A DNA stretch of 6,281 nucleotides from Bacteroidales bacterium (lineage in GTDB: Bacteria > Bacteroidota > Bacteroidia > Bacteroidales > UBA7960): the NCBI GenBank assembly GCA_003554665.1, contig PWGY01000007.1, positions 1 through 6,281 of the forward strand, in the 5' to 3' direction. Positions 1 to 5,969 of the stretch are shown here, piece after piece. The translations under genes were made by a program, and so were the position numbers. Under the pieces are notes generated by a model. That model was not told where the DNA came from, did not search any database, and saw nothing but the letters and a program-made list of their open reading frames with translations. Position 1 is the first letter of the stretch; each line of letters begins with the position of its first letter.

Positions 1-171
1 ATCCTGGAAAAAGAAGGGATCTCAGCATACATCAACAATGAAGCCACCGGAAATATGTTCCCGTTTCTGACCACCCCGGGCATGGGAGCCGTGAAACTGA
101 TCGTGGCCAAAGAAAATTATGACCGGGCCAAAGAGGTGGTTAAGGAGTTTGAAAAAGACCGGTTTGAATAA
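1..171 (+). CDS. DUF2007-like small protein, 3' end only (5' truncated by window edge)
   Basis: An open frame runs from the first base to TAA at 169-171 and gives 56 C-terminal residues. The fragment reads as a ferredoxin-like small domain. It begins with ILEKEGISAYINNE, continues through a glycine-containing turn (TTPGMGAVKLIV), and ends with a charged helix, DRAKEVVKEFEKDRFE. The pattern 'short helix, GI.A.., hydrophobic strand ending LIV, then a helix of acidic and basic residues' is what I associate with DUF2007 (putative signal-transducing protein, Pfam PF09413). No biochemical function is firmly established for that family. The start lies outside the window. The next gene begins 25 nt downstream on the same strand, so co-transcription is plausible. 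The last 37 bases recur at 1175-1211. The family call is from pattern memory and is moderately secure; that it is a real coding end is much more secure. Confidence 0.7.
   Translation: MLEKEGISAYINNEATGNMFPFLTTPGMGAVKLIVAKENYDRAKEVVKEFEKDRFE
135..171 (+). repeat. 37-bp direct repeat, copy 1 (3' end of the DUF2007-like gene)
   Basis: This segment matches 1175-1211 at 32 of 37 positions without gaps, offset by exactly 1040 bases. The differences are at 136, 141, 143, 156 and 170, and all five are transitions. On the plus strand it encodes the C-terminal residues EVVKEFEKDRFE plus TAA (the first codon only partly). On the minus strand it can be read as IQTGLFQTP followed by TAA, almost the same C-terminus as the CHR permease encoded over copy 2. 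Similarity stops beyond 171 and becomes very weak before 135. Confidence 0.9.
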
Positions 172-196
172 CATCCTTTACATTAAAACTTGTGTT

Positions 197-1078
197 ATGA
201 CAAATTATTTACTGTTGTGTCTGGCCGTCATGATGATGGCCGGATGCGGATCCGGTTCACAGACCAGTGAACAGGCCGGGGAAGAAATCAGCACAGGCGA
301 TATTTCGGCAGTTGCAGAACGCTATCGGGAAGACCTGGCCAGAATCGTGTCTTATCGCGGGCAACTAAAAGAGATCCATCCTGTTTTGGGGGAATTGTAC
401 CCGGTAACCATTGTGGTCGATGACCATTTCTATGTTTTTGACCTGGATGACGGGGGGCATTATGTCCCTGTGGCTGATTGTCCGGCACCCATGCCTGTTC
501 CGGAGGGTGTCAGAGCGGCTTTTCAAATCGCCTGCTACGATAACAATACTGCTTGCGTGGTAACCCCGGACGTGTTTGATGAGTCTTTCGGGTATGCGAC
601 CATTTTTCACGAGTTTATTCATTGCCACCAGGCTGCCACCGTGGAGCCCGCTTTGCGTCAGAACCTGCCTCTGGCACAAAAGGCACTGGAAGAGGAGGAT
701 TATATGTGGGAGATAAACCACCCATTTCCATATGAAGGGGATTTTGAAAGCCTCTATGCCCGGTTTATGCAAGCTGCAGCAGAAGGCGATATGGAAGCAG
801 TGAAAGCCTGTCGTAGCGAACTCGCCGGGATGCTGAACGACCATGATTATCAATATATGGTTTGGCAGGAATGGAAAGAAGGCTTTGCGCTTTTCCTTGA
901 ACAAAAGATCCGCGAGGAAATGGGGCTGGGCCTTAACAAAGTTGGCCGGCGACCGCCGTTTGACCGTACCGCATTTTATGCCGGGGGTGCAGCCTGGATT
1001 GACCTGTTGGGGGAGAATGACCCCGCGCTTCTCACTGACCTGGAAGCTTTGTTTAAAAGGATGATGTATGGATCATGA
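197..1078 (+). CDS. Predicted lipoprotein with HExxH zinc-metalloprotease motif
   Basis: The 293-residue product opens with MTNYLLLCLAVMMMAGC. This is a short lipoprotein signal peptide with a lipobox-like MAG-C, so Cys17 is the likely acylated residue and the protein probably sits on the periplasmic or outer-membrane face. An in-frame ATG at 119 would bury this signal behind 26 extra residues and overlap the upstream gene, so I chose the ATG at 197. The key motif is HEFIH at residues 138-142 (HEFIHCHQ), the zinc-binding and catalytic signature of zincin peptidases. Glu228 in WKEGFALFLEQ (or Glu225) could be the third zinc ligand of a gluzincin-type site. Five cysteines in the mature part (95, 113, 120, 143, 205) could form disulfides. 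I do not recognise a named family, and peptidase activity is inferred from the motif alone. It follows the DUF2007-like gene by 25 nt and is flanked by the 37-bp direct repeats. The frame ends in TGA at 1076-1078. Confidence 0.85.
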   Translation: MTNYLLLCLAVMMMAGCGSGSQTSEQAGEEISTGDISAVAERYREDLARIVSYRGQLKEIHPVLGELYPVTIVVDDHFYVFDLDDGGHYVPVADCPAPMPVPEGVRAAFQIACYDNNTACVVTPDVFDESFGYATIFHEFIHCHQAATVEPALRQNLPLAQKALEEEDYMWEINHPFPYEGDFESLYARFMQAAAEGDMEAVKACRSELAGMLNDHDYQYMVWQEWKEGFALFLEQKIREEMGLGLNKVGRRPPFDRTAFYAGGAAWIDLLGENDPALLTDLEALFKRMMYGS

Positions 1079-1174
1079 GCCCGGTATGTGAGACACAGGA
1101 TGGATGCCAGCCAGTATGCCTCACTATCATAAACTCCTGGGATGCGTTTCTGATAAAATTCTAAGGGATCTAAC

Positions 1175-1211
1175 GATGGTCAGGGAGTTTGAAAAGGACC
1201 GGTTTGAATGA
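1175..1211 (+). repeat. 37-bp direct repeat, copy 2 (3' end of the CHR permease gene)
   Basis: This is the second copy of the 135-171 sequence (32/37 identical). On the plus strand it still keeps a readable MVREFEKDRFE followed by TGA, in the same frame as the end of the DUF2007-like gene. Two of the five differences are synonymous there, one is a conservative K-to-R, one is V-to-M, and one changes TAA to TGA. On the minus strand it supplies the last residues IQTGPFQTP and the stop codon (1180-1182) of the permease. The 1079-1174 stretch before it holds no gene, and I see no convincing terminator hairpin in it. Confidence 0.9.
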
Positions 1212-2382
1212 AGTGAAGCAGCAGTCCCAGCAGGCCGCCCCCCAGGATGATCCAGACGGCTCCTGGTTTACGCGGGCTGAAGGCTGCAAGGAGGCCCAGG
1301 CCAAGTATGAGAACGCTGCCCCAGTCTGTGGCTACCTCAATGCCCATTTGGATGCTGACGGCGAGCATGACTGCCACGGCCCCCATATTCACCGAGTCCA
1401 GGAAGGCCGAAGTGTAAGGGCTTTTTCTCAAACGGGGAATCAGTGGGTAAAGCAGCAGGATGAATGCAAAGCTTGGCAGGAAGATTCCCATGGTGGCAAC
1501 AAAGGCTCCTTTCCAGCCTTCCAGCAGGTAACCGGTAAAAGTGGCGGCGGAAAGAATCGGACCCGGGGTAAACTGTCCGATGGCGATGGCATCCAGCAAC
1601 TGATCCCGTGTGAGCCATCCGGCCTTTTCCACCAGTTCTCCGTCCATATAGGAAACCAGCACATATCCGGTGCCGAAAAGCAGGGCACCGATTTTGAAAA
1701 AGATCCAGAACAGTTTAAGGGTTGAGTATTGCGCCCCTGCGGCGACAGTGGCCTGGAGCAGCACGAAAGGGGCCAGGGAGGAAAGGTGTTTTCCGGAGCC
1801 TCCACCTAATCCCCGGCGGATGGTGTAGGCAGCCATTCCGGCGGCACCGGCACCGAGTATGGCTGTGATTTCATTGAGCCCGGCAAGGTTGGCTGCCAGC
1901 ACAACAACCCCCAGTAAGCCGAGCCAGGTATTCTTCAGTGCTTTTTTACCCAGTTTGTAAATGGCTCCGGCGATCACAGCAATCACAGCGGGTTTGATGC
2001 CGTAAAACAGGCTTTCAATGGCCGGTACTTCTCCAAGGCGAACATATACCACGGCAAGCAGGGCGGTGATCAAGGCGGCAGGAATGATGAACCCAAAGCC
2101 TCCGGCCACCATTCCCATCCAGCCTCTGAGTTTGTACCCCACCAGCATGGTGAGTTGTGTGGAGTTTGGCCCGGGGATCAGGTTCACGGCCCCGATATAG
2201 TCAAGGAATGATTGGGCGGTCAGCCATTTTTTCCGGCCAACCAGCTCATGCTCCATCAGCCCCGCGTGGGCAGCCGGCCCGCCAAAAGCGATGGATCCGA
2301 TTTTGAGGAACTGCAGGAATATGCTCCGGATGCGGGTTTTTTCGGCCGGTTTTTGTTCAGATATGGATTCCGGTTCTTTCAT
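1180..2382 (-). CDS. chrA: CHR-family (chromate ion) transporter, two-domain form
   Basis: This 400-residue polytopic inner-membrane protein has the duplicated architecture of long-chain ChrA proteins. The first half carries FGGPAAHAGLME (residues 33-44) and a PGPNSTQ loop (70-76). The second half carries the matching FGTGYVLVSYMDGELV (236-251) and QFTPGPILSAATFTGY (270-285). These paired FGG/FGTG and PGP motifs are characteristic of the family (Pfam PF02417), and the length is normal for the bidomain form. Characterised members export chromate, with sulfate as a related anion. For uncharacterised homologues the substrate is uncertain, so the gene symbol marks the family rather than a proven function. 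The start is the ATG at 2382-2380; a second ATG 4 nt upstream is out of frame. The nitroreductase gene lies 156 nt upstream on the same strand. The last nine residues, IQTGPFQTP, are encoded within the 37-bp repeat shared with the DUF2007-like gene end, so this tail is probably not a conserved part of the transporter. Confidence 0.93.
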   Translation of the reverse strand: MKEPESISEQKPAEKTRIRSIFLQFLKIGSIAFGGPAAHAGLMEHELVGRKKWLTAQSFLDYIGAVNLIPGPNSTQLTMLVGYKLRGWMGMVAGGFGFIIPAALITALLAVVYVRLGEVPAIESLFYGIKPAVIAVIAGAIYKLGKKALKNTWLGLLGVVVLAANLAGLNEITAILGAGAAGMAAYTIRRGLGGGSGKHLSSLAPFVLLQATVAAGAQYSTLKLFWIFFKIGALLFGTGYVLVSYMDGELVEKAGWLTRDQLLDAIAIGQFTPGPILSAATFTGYLLEGWKGAFVATMGIFLPSFAFILLLYPLIPRLRKSPYTSAFLDSVNMGAVAVMLAVSIQMGIEVATDWGSVLILGLGLLAAFSPRKPGAVWIILGGGLLGLLLHFIQTGPFQTP

Positions 2383-2477
2383 TCATGAATGGGTTTTCCA
2401 GTGCTCCGCCTACCGGGCTGTATCCTTTACCCGGTGCGTTACCAGCCTGGCTGTACGGTTTACTTCATGCTTCACCA

Positions 2478-2549
2478 ACCGGTCAGTCCCGGCAGAACCG
2501 ATCAACCATGGCAAAATCCGTCAGCCATGCAATACCGGTCAGTACCGGT
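2478..2549. repeat. Two near-identical ACCGGTCAGT(C/A)CCGG elements between nitroreductase and CHR permease
   Basis: The 15-mer at 2478-2492 and the one at 2534-2548 differ at one base. The second copy extends to 2549 and forms ACCGGT-CAGT-ACCGGT, a possible 6-bp stem with a 4-nt loop that overlaps the nitroreductase stop codon (2539-2541). The first copy can form only a 4-bp CCGG stem. The rest of the 156-nt gap (2383-2538) is rich in CCGG but has no recognisable gene or TAnnTTTG box. A degenerate repeat or a weak attenuating hairpin is possible. There is no U-tract on the transcribed strand to support an intrinsic terminator. Confidence 0.5.
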
Positions 2550-3081
2550 TATACCTGTATAGCTTCTCCGTGGTTTTCCGGATCTTTTTCCGCGGGGTTT
2601 CTTTGGCCGGATAACCCAGTGTGATCAGCAGTGGAATGCGTCGTTTCTTTGGTATGTCCAGCAATTCACGGACTTTCTTTTCATCAAACCAGCCGATCAT
2701 GCAGCTTCCCAAACCCAGATCGGCTGCCTGCAGGCAAAAATGGTCGGCCACAATGCCGATGTCCATCAGGTAGTAATCCTTGTCTTTGATGCTGCTTCCG
2801 ATCTTCGACAGCCAGTTGGGCGGTTCGGCCACCAGGGCCACAATTACCGGCGCCTGGGGTGCAAAGCGGTTGATGGGTGTGGCCGGGCCGGTGGTGGCAC
2901 GGGCCACCTGGTTCTTCAACTCCGGGTCGGTGACCACCACAAACCTCCAGGGTTGTGAGTTGCAGGCCGAAGGCGCCATCCGGCAGGACTCCATAATTTG
3001 TTCAATCTTTTCCTCCTCTACCGGGTGATCCGTGTACTTGCGCACACTTTCACGCTCCATGATCAATCGGGAAAAATCCAT
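2539..3081 (-). CDS. Nitroreductase-family FMN-dependent oxidoreductase
   Basis: This 180-residue cytosolic protein has the standard single-domain nitroreductase layout (Pfam PF00881). Near the N-terminus, RESVRKYTD has Arg10, Ser12 and Arg14 in the positions that usually hold the FMN phosphate. It is followed by APSACNSQPW (36-45), the family's 'PSA.N.QPW' flavin-contact segment. The helix DIGIVADHFCLQAADLGLGS (107-126) precedes CMIGW, and LITLGYPAK (152-160) ends the fold. Members reduce nitro compounds, quinones, flavins or other electron acceptors with NAD(P)H, usually as homodimers. The physiological substrate cannot be read from sequence. The length is at the short end of the normal range and nothing appears truncated. 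The ATG at 3081-3079 lies about 38 nt from a good TAAATTTG promoter box. The CHR permease lies 156 nt downstream on the same strand, so read-through is possible. A link to anion or redox stress is inference only. Confidence 0.93.
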   Translation of the reverse strand: MDFSRLIMERESVRKYTDHPVEEEKIEQIMESCRMAPSACNSQPWRFVVVTDPELKNQVARATTGPATPINRFAPQAPVIVALVAEPPNWLSKIGSSIKDKDYYLMDIGIVADHFCLQAADLGLGSCMIGWFDEKKVRELLDIPKKRRIPLLITLGYPAKETPRKKIRKTTEKLYRYNRY

Positions 3082-3111
3082 AGTTATCCGGTTTATACAA
3101 GCATACAGCGC

Positions 3112-3153
3112 TTGCAGGCAAATTTATTGACGGTCATTATTGGTTTGCAGGCA
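3112..3153. repeat. Pair of TTGCAGGCA direct repeats, candidate operator for the nitroreductase promoter
   Basis: The 9-mer TTGCAGGCA occurs at 3112-3120 and at 3145-3153, 33 bp apart, close to three helical turns. The proximal copy overlaps the TAAATTTG box by two bases and the distal copy sits near the expected -33 region of the minus-strand promoter. A CAAGC-N7-GCTTG inverted repeat at 3098-3114 overlaps the proximal copy. This geometry would suit a transcription-factor site, but no regulator gene is in the window, and a 9-bp match can arise by chance. Confidence 0.35.
3119..3126 (-). promoter_or_regulatory. Candidate -7 box (TAAATTTG) for the nitroreductase gene
   Basis: Read on the minus strand, 3126-3119 is TAAATTTG, a perfect match to the Bacteroidota -7 consensus TAnnTTTG. 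Transcription would start about 30 nt upstream of the nitroreductase ATG, which is a sensible leader length. I do not find a clear TTTG or TTG at the -33 position, so the promoter may be weak or activator-dependent. Confidence 0.5.
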
Positions 3154-3163
3154 TAAAGGTACA

Positions 3164-3203
3164 AAACACCGTTTACTTCTTTGAAACACCGTTTACTTCT
3201 TTG
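3164..3203. repeat. Perfect 20-bp tandem duplication in the divergent intergenic region
   Basis: The unit AAACACCGTTTACTTCTTTG occurs twice back to back, at 3164-3183 and 3184-3203, with no mismatch. It lies between the divergent nitroreductase and antiporter genes, upstream of both candidate promoters. Immediately after it, AGGTT-GCAGA-AACCT (3204-3218) forms a short perfect inverted repeat. The perfect identity suggests a recent slippage duplication; it would also double any protein-binding site in the unit. Confidence 0.85.
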
Positions 3204-3267
3204 AGGTTGCAGAAACCTTTGTAAGGGAGCACGAACCGGAATTGCCCGCCAATTTGTGGTGCAGGGC

Positions 3268-3299
3268 TTTGCCTGTTACCGCAAATCTGCTTATATTTA
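3268..3299 (+). promoter_or_regulatory. Candidate Bacteroidota-type promoter for the antiporter gene
   Basis: TTTG at 3268-3271 is followed after 20 nt by TATATTTA at 3292-3299, which matches seven of the eight positions of TAnnTTTG. This fits the -33/-7 promoter architecture of Bacteroides-like sigma factors. It predicts a transcript beginning near 3305, downstream of the TTG at 3242 and upstream of the ATG at 3347, and so supports the later antiporter start. Confidence 0.5.
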
Positions 3300-3346
3300 T
3301 CTGTTTTTCATCGCATGCAACGGAATACTTAAAAAGCAAGCAGAAA

Positions 3347-4765
3347 ATGTTTCAACGAGGTGATGTTCCCACACCAAAGCCCTGGTTGGCTTCAATTCCC
3401 ATTCTGGTTACCATTGTTTTATTGGTTCTGTCGGTCTTTGTGGTTGACACCCAGCCACATTTCGCCCTCTTTATCGGTGCGGCTTTTGCCGGCCTTTGCG
3501 CCTGGTGGCATGGGTTTTCATGGAAGACCATCAAGGAAGGTTTTCAGCATTCCATTGCACGAACCATTCCGTCCATTGTAATTTTGCTGATCATCGGTAT
3601 GCTGATTGCTGTCTGGATTGCAAGTGGCATTGTGCCGGCCCTGATGTATTTTGGGCTGGAGTTTTTTGTGGCAAGGTGGTTTTTGCCCCTGATCCTGCTG
3701 TTCTCGGCCTTTATGGCCCTGATTACAGGAAGTTCATGGTCTACCATCGGTACCATCGGGGTGGCTGCCATCGGGGTAAGCGAAGGGCTTGGGGTTCCCC
3801 TGCCGATGACAGCGGGCGCCATAGTGTCGGGCTCCTTTTTCGGAGACAAGCTTTCTCCCATGTCTGATTCAACCAACCTTACCCCTTCAGTATTGGGGGT
3901 GAACCTTTACGACCACATTCGCCATATGTTATATACAACCCTGCCTGCCCTGGGGATTTCCGTGGTGGTATTTACCATTATGGGTTTCATGGCAATCCGT
4001 GGCAGTGACGGGGGCGGCGATATTGCTGCTTATACCGGTTATATCCGGGATCATTTTAACCTGAGCTTTTGGCTGTTCATACCGCCGCTAATCGTGATTT
4101 TCCTGATTGTGCGGAAAGTGCCTGCCATTCCGAGTCTGCTTGCCGGGCTTGTACTGGGTGCACTTGCCTATTTGTTGGTACAGGGTGGAAACATTTACAC
4201 CTTGTTGGAAAGTGTTCATACAGGCTTTGTGATGGAAACCGGGCAGGAAAGCAAGGATGCCTTGTTTACCCGCGGCGGCATGGAAAGCATGTATGAAGTG
4301 GTGGCGCTGGCCCTTGTCTCACTGGCTCTGGGGGGCATCATGGATTACACCGGGATGCTGCACAGCCTGGTTCTGGCGCTTTCCGGGCTACTGAAAACCG
4401 TCGGAAACCTTACTGCCACCGTGCTGGGTACCTCTGTTTTTGTTAATATTTTCGGAGCCAACCAGTACCTGGCCGTTATTTTGCCGGGGCAGATGTTTGA
4501 GGAATGTTATCGTGACAAAGAACTTAAGCTCAAAAACCTTACCCGGACCCTGGAGGCGGGCGGCACACTCACCGCCCCGCTCATCCCCTGGAACAGCAGC
4601 GGGGTATTTGTGTATTCGGCACTCGGGGTATCGGTAACCGCGTATGCGCCTTATGCCGTTCTGTGCTGGATTACTGCCCTGGTTGCCTTGGCGTTCGGCT
4701 ATATGAATGTTACCATGCACCGTCTGGAGCCATCAGAAGATGAGGAGGCGGAAGATCAACAATAA
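3347..4765 (+). CDS. nhaC: NhaC-family Na+/H+ antiporter
   Basis: This 472-residue polytopic inner-membrane protein shows the NhaC family signature. The features are: SSWSTIGTIG (residues 129-138) in the first half; GSFFGDKLSPMSDSTNL (162-178), the strongly conserved charged and polar segment of this family; and GTLTAPLIPWNSSG (406-419) in the second half, where the fold repeats. Characterised members exchange internal Na+ for external protons, and some related MleN-type proteins couple this to malate/lactate exchange, so the exact substrate is open. The frame extends upstream to a TTG at 3242. I chose the ATG at 3347 because the product then begins with a short cytoplasmic leader (MFQRGDVPTPKPW) before the first membrane helix, as in the family, and because the candidate promoter lies between the two starts. 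The C-terminus is an acidic tail (EPSEDEEAEDQQ). The hydrolase gene follows after 10 nt, so the two are probably one transcription unit. Confidence 0.9.
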   Translation: MFQRGDVPTPKPWLASIPILVTIVLLVLSVFVVDTQPHFALFIGAAFAGLCAWWHGFSWKTIKEGFQHSIARTIPSIVILLIIGMLIAVWIASGIVPALMYFGLEFFVARWFLPLILLFSAFMALITGSSWSTIGTIGVAAIGVSEGLGVPLPMTAGAIVSGSFFGDKLSPMSDSTNLTPSVLGVNLYDHIRHMLYTTLPALGISVVVFTIMGFMAIRGSDGGGDIAAYTGYIRDHFNLSFWLFIPPLIVIFLIVRKVPAIPSLLAGLVLGALAYLLVQGGNIYTLLESVHTGFVMETGQESKDALFTRGGMESMYEVVALALVSLALGGIMDYTGMLHSLVLALSGLLKTVGNLTATVLGTSVFVNIFGANQYLAVILPGQMFEECYRDKELKLKNLTRTLEAGGTLTAPLIPWNSSGVFVYSALGVSVTAYAPYAVLCWITALVALAFGYMNVTMHRLEPSEDEEAEDQQ

Positions 4766-4775
4766 TTTATGAGAC

Positions 4776-5969
4776 GTGAAAAGCCACCGTTATGTAGTTG
4801 TGCCAGTCATGCTGGTTTTGCTGACACTGGCGGTTTCCTGCAGTGGTAAACTCAGGAGCGCAATGGTTGCAGGCAGACCTGGCCTGGAGGACCATGAAAA
4901 ATTTCCGGTCAGGTTGCTGGAATCCGATCCCGCCAGGGTATTTAATTTTTATGAATCGCCCCGTACTTTAACGGCCGTTGATCTTGAGGAAGTGCTCCGG
5001 GCCTATAACAGCCACCCTGATGTTCGCCGCACCCTGTCTGCCGGCGGGGAATCTTTTGATTCTTTTGTTGAAGAAAGGAACACCATTGCGTTTATCATTA
5101 TCCAAAATGATTCGATAATTTATGAACGCTATTTTGGTGGCTATTCGCGAAACTCGGAAGTTTCCTCATTTTCCCTGACCAAATCGGTGCTGTCGATGCT
5201 GGTCGGGTGTGCCTTAGCAGACGGGTATATCGGTTCGGTTCATGATACTGTTTGTCAATATGTGCCGGAGCTCAAGCCCAATGGGTTTGACCGGGTAACC
5301 ATCAGGCATCTGTTGCAGATGACCTCCGGGATCAATATCAATGAGGTGTTCCACAATCCTTTCCGGGGTCCGCTGGATCTTTATTACGGCGATGACCTGT
5401 ATGCCTCTCTGCTTAGGGCGGAAGTGGTTGATGAGCCCGGGACCAGCCATGATTACCGCAGTGGCGACAGCCAGCTGCTTGGACTGGTACTTGACCGCGC
5501 CCTGGGTGAGCAGACCATTACCGGGTATATGCAGGAAAAGCTTTGGGGGCCGCTGGGCATGGAGCATGGCGGAAGCTGGATGGTTGATAATGAGGAGAAC
5601 GGGCTGGAGCGGACTTTCTGCTGCCTGAGTGCCACCCCCCTTGATTTTGCCAGGCTTGGCCGGCTGTATCTGCATGGCGGAAACTGGAACGGACAACAGC
5701 TTGTGCCTGAGTGGTGGGTTGAAGAATCACTGAAAACCGATACCCTGGAGGGAAGTGACCCCCATTTTCAATACCACTGGCGCGTGTACGACAACTATTT
5801 TTTCGCTTATGGCTATGGCGGTCAGATGCTCTATGTGGAACCCGAGCAGAACCTGATCATGGTGAGAATGGGTACCCCAAGGCGACGGCTGAACTGGAAA
5901 GCCTTTATGCCTTCGGTAGCCGGGCTTTTTTCAGGGCCAGCAATAGCAGAGTCAGGCTCAGGACTTTGA
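4776..5969 (+). CDS. Serine hydrolase, class C beta-lactamase fold, predicted lipoprotein
   Basis: The 397-residue product belongs to the beta-lactamase/transpeptidase-like superfamily (Pfam PF00144). SLTK at residues 133-136 is the SxxK motif, with Ser133 as nucleophile and Lys136 as base. LLQMTSGI (179-186) is a family hallmark. Tyr227 in HDYRSGDSQLLG is the catalytic tyrosine of a Y-x-S variant of YxN. YGYGGQ (345-350) replaces the KTG motif. This set resembles 6-aminohexanoate-dimer hydrolase/esterase-type members rather than true beta-lactamases, so I expect an esterase, amidase or peptidase of unknown substrate. The N-terminus has a charged leader, a hydrophobic stretch and LAVSC, so Cys22 is a probable lipidation site in the periplasm. 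Translation must start at or after the GTG at 4776 because an in-frame TGA lies two codons before it; the ATG at 4809 would remove the charged part of the signal. It follows the antiporter by 10 nt. Its last 65 bases overlap the opposite gene. Confidence 0.92.
   Translation: MKSHRYVVVPVMLVLLTLAVSCSGKLRSAMVAGRPGLEDHEKFPVRLLESDPARVFNFYESPRTLTAVDLEEVLRAYNSHPDVRRTLSAGGESFDSFVEERNTIAFIIIQNDSIIYERYFGGYSRNSEVSSFSLTKSVLSMLVGCALADGYIGSVHDTVCQYVPELKPNGFDRVTIRHLLQMTSGININEVFHNPFRGPLDLYYGDDLYASLLRAEVVDEPGTSHDYRSGDSQLLGLVLDRALGEQTITGYMQEKLWGPLGMEHGGSWMVDNEENGLERTFCCLSATPLDFARLGRLYLHGGNWNGQQLVPEWWVEESLKTDTLEGSDPHFQYHWRVYDNYFFAYGYGGQMLYVEPEQNLIMVRMGTPRRRLNWKAFMPSVAGLFSGPAIAESGSGL

Noticed and set aside
119..196. 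N-terminal extension of the lipoprotein frame from the ATG at 119
   Set aside because: It overlaps the upstream gene, is basic and unlike a leader, and would bury the clear lipoprotein signal that starts at 197.
365..904. 179-codon minus-strand frame opposite the metalloprotease lipoprotein
   Set aside because: No motif or coherent signal is seen; it is the antisense shadow of a gene with a lipobox and an HExxH motif.
1079..1179. Intrinsic terminator between the convergent lipoprotein and permease genes
   Set aside because: Only a GTGAG/CTCAC pair with a 27-nt loop is found, with no U-tract; this is not sufficient.
1146..1211. Possible pseudogene of a second DUF2007-like copy upstream of 1175
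   Set aside because: Reading the same frame upstream gives only scattered matches to the DUF2007-like sequence; convincing similarity is limited to the 37-bp repeat, so I list it as a repeat and not a pseudogene.
1189..1725. Long plus-strand open frame opposite the CHR permease
   Set aside because: Its protein is polar, low in recognisable structure and rich in residues expected from the antisense of a membrane protein; the minus-strand frame carries clear family motifs. Its beginning only re-reads part of the 37-bp repeat.
3164..3218. CRISPR-like or mobile-element repeat
   Set aside because: There are only two adjacent 20-bp units with no spacers and no transposase or terminal inverted repeats nearby.
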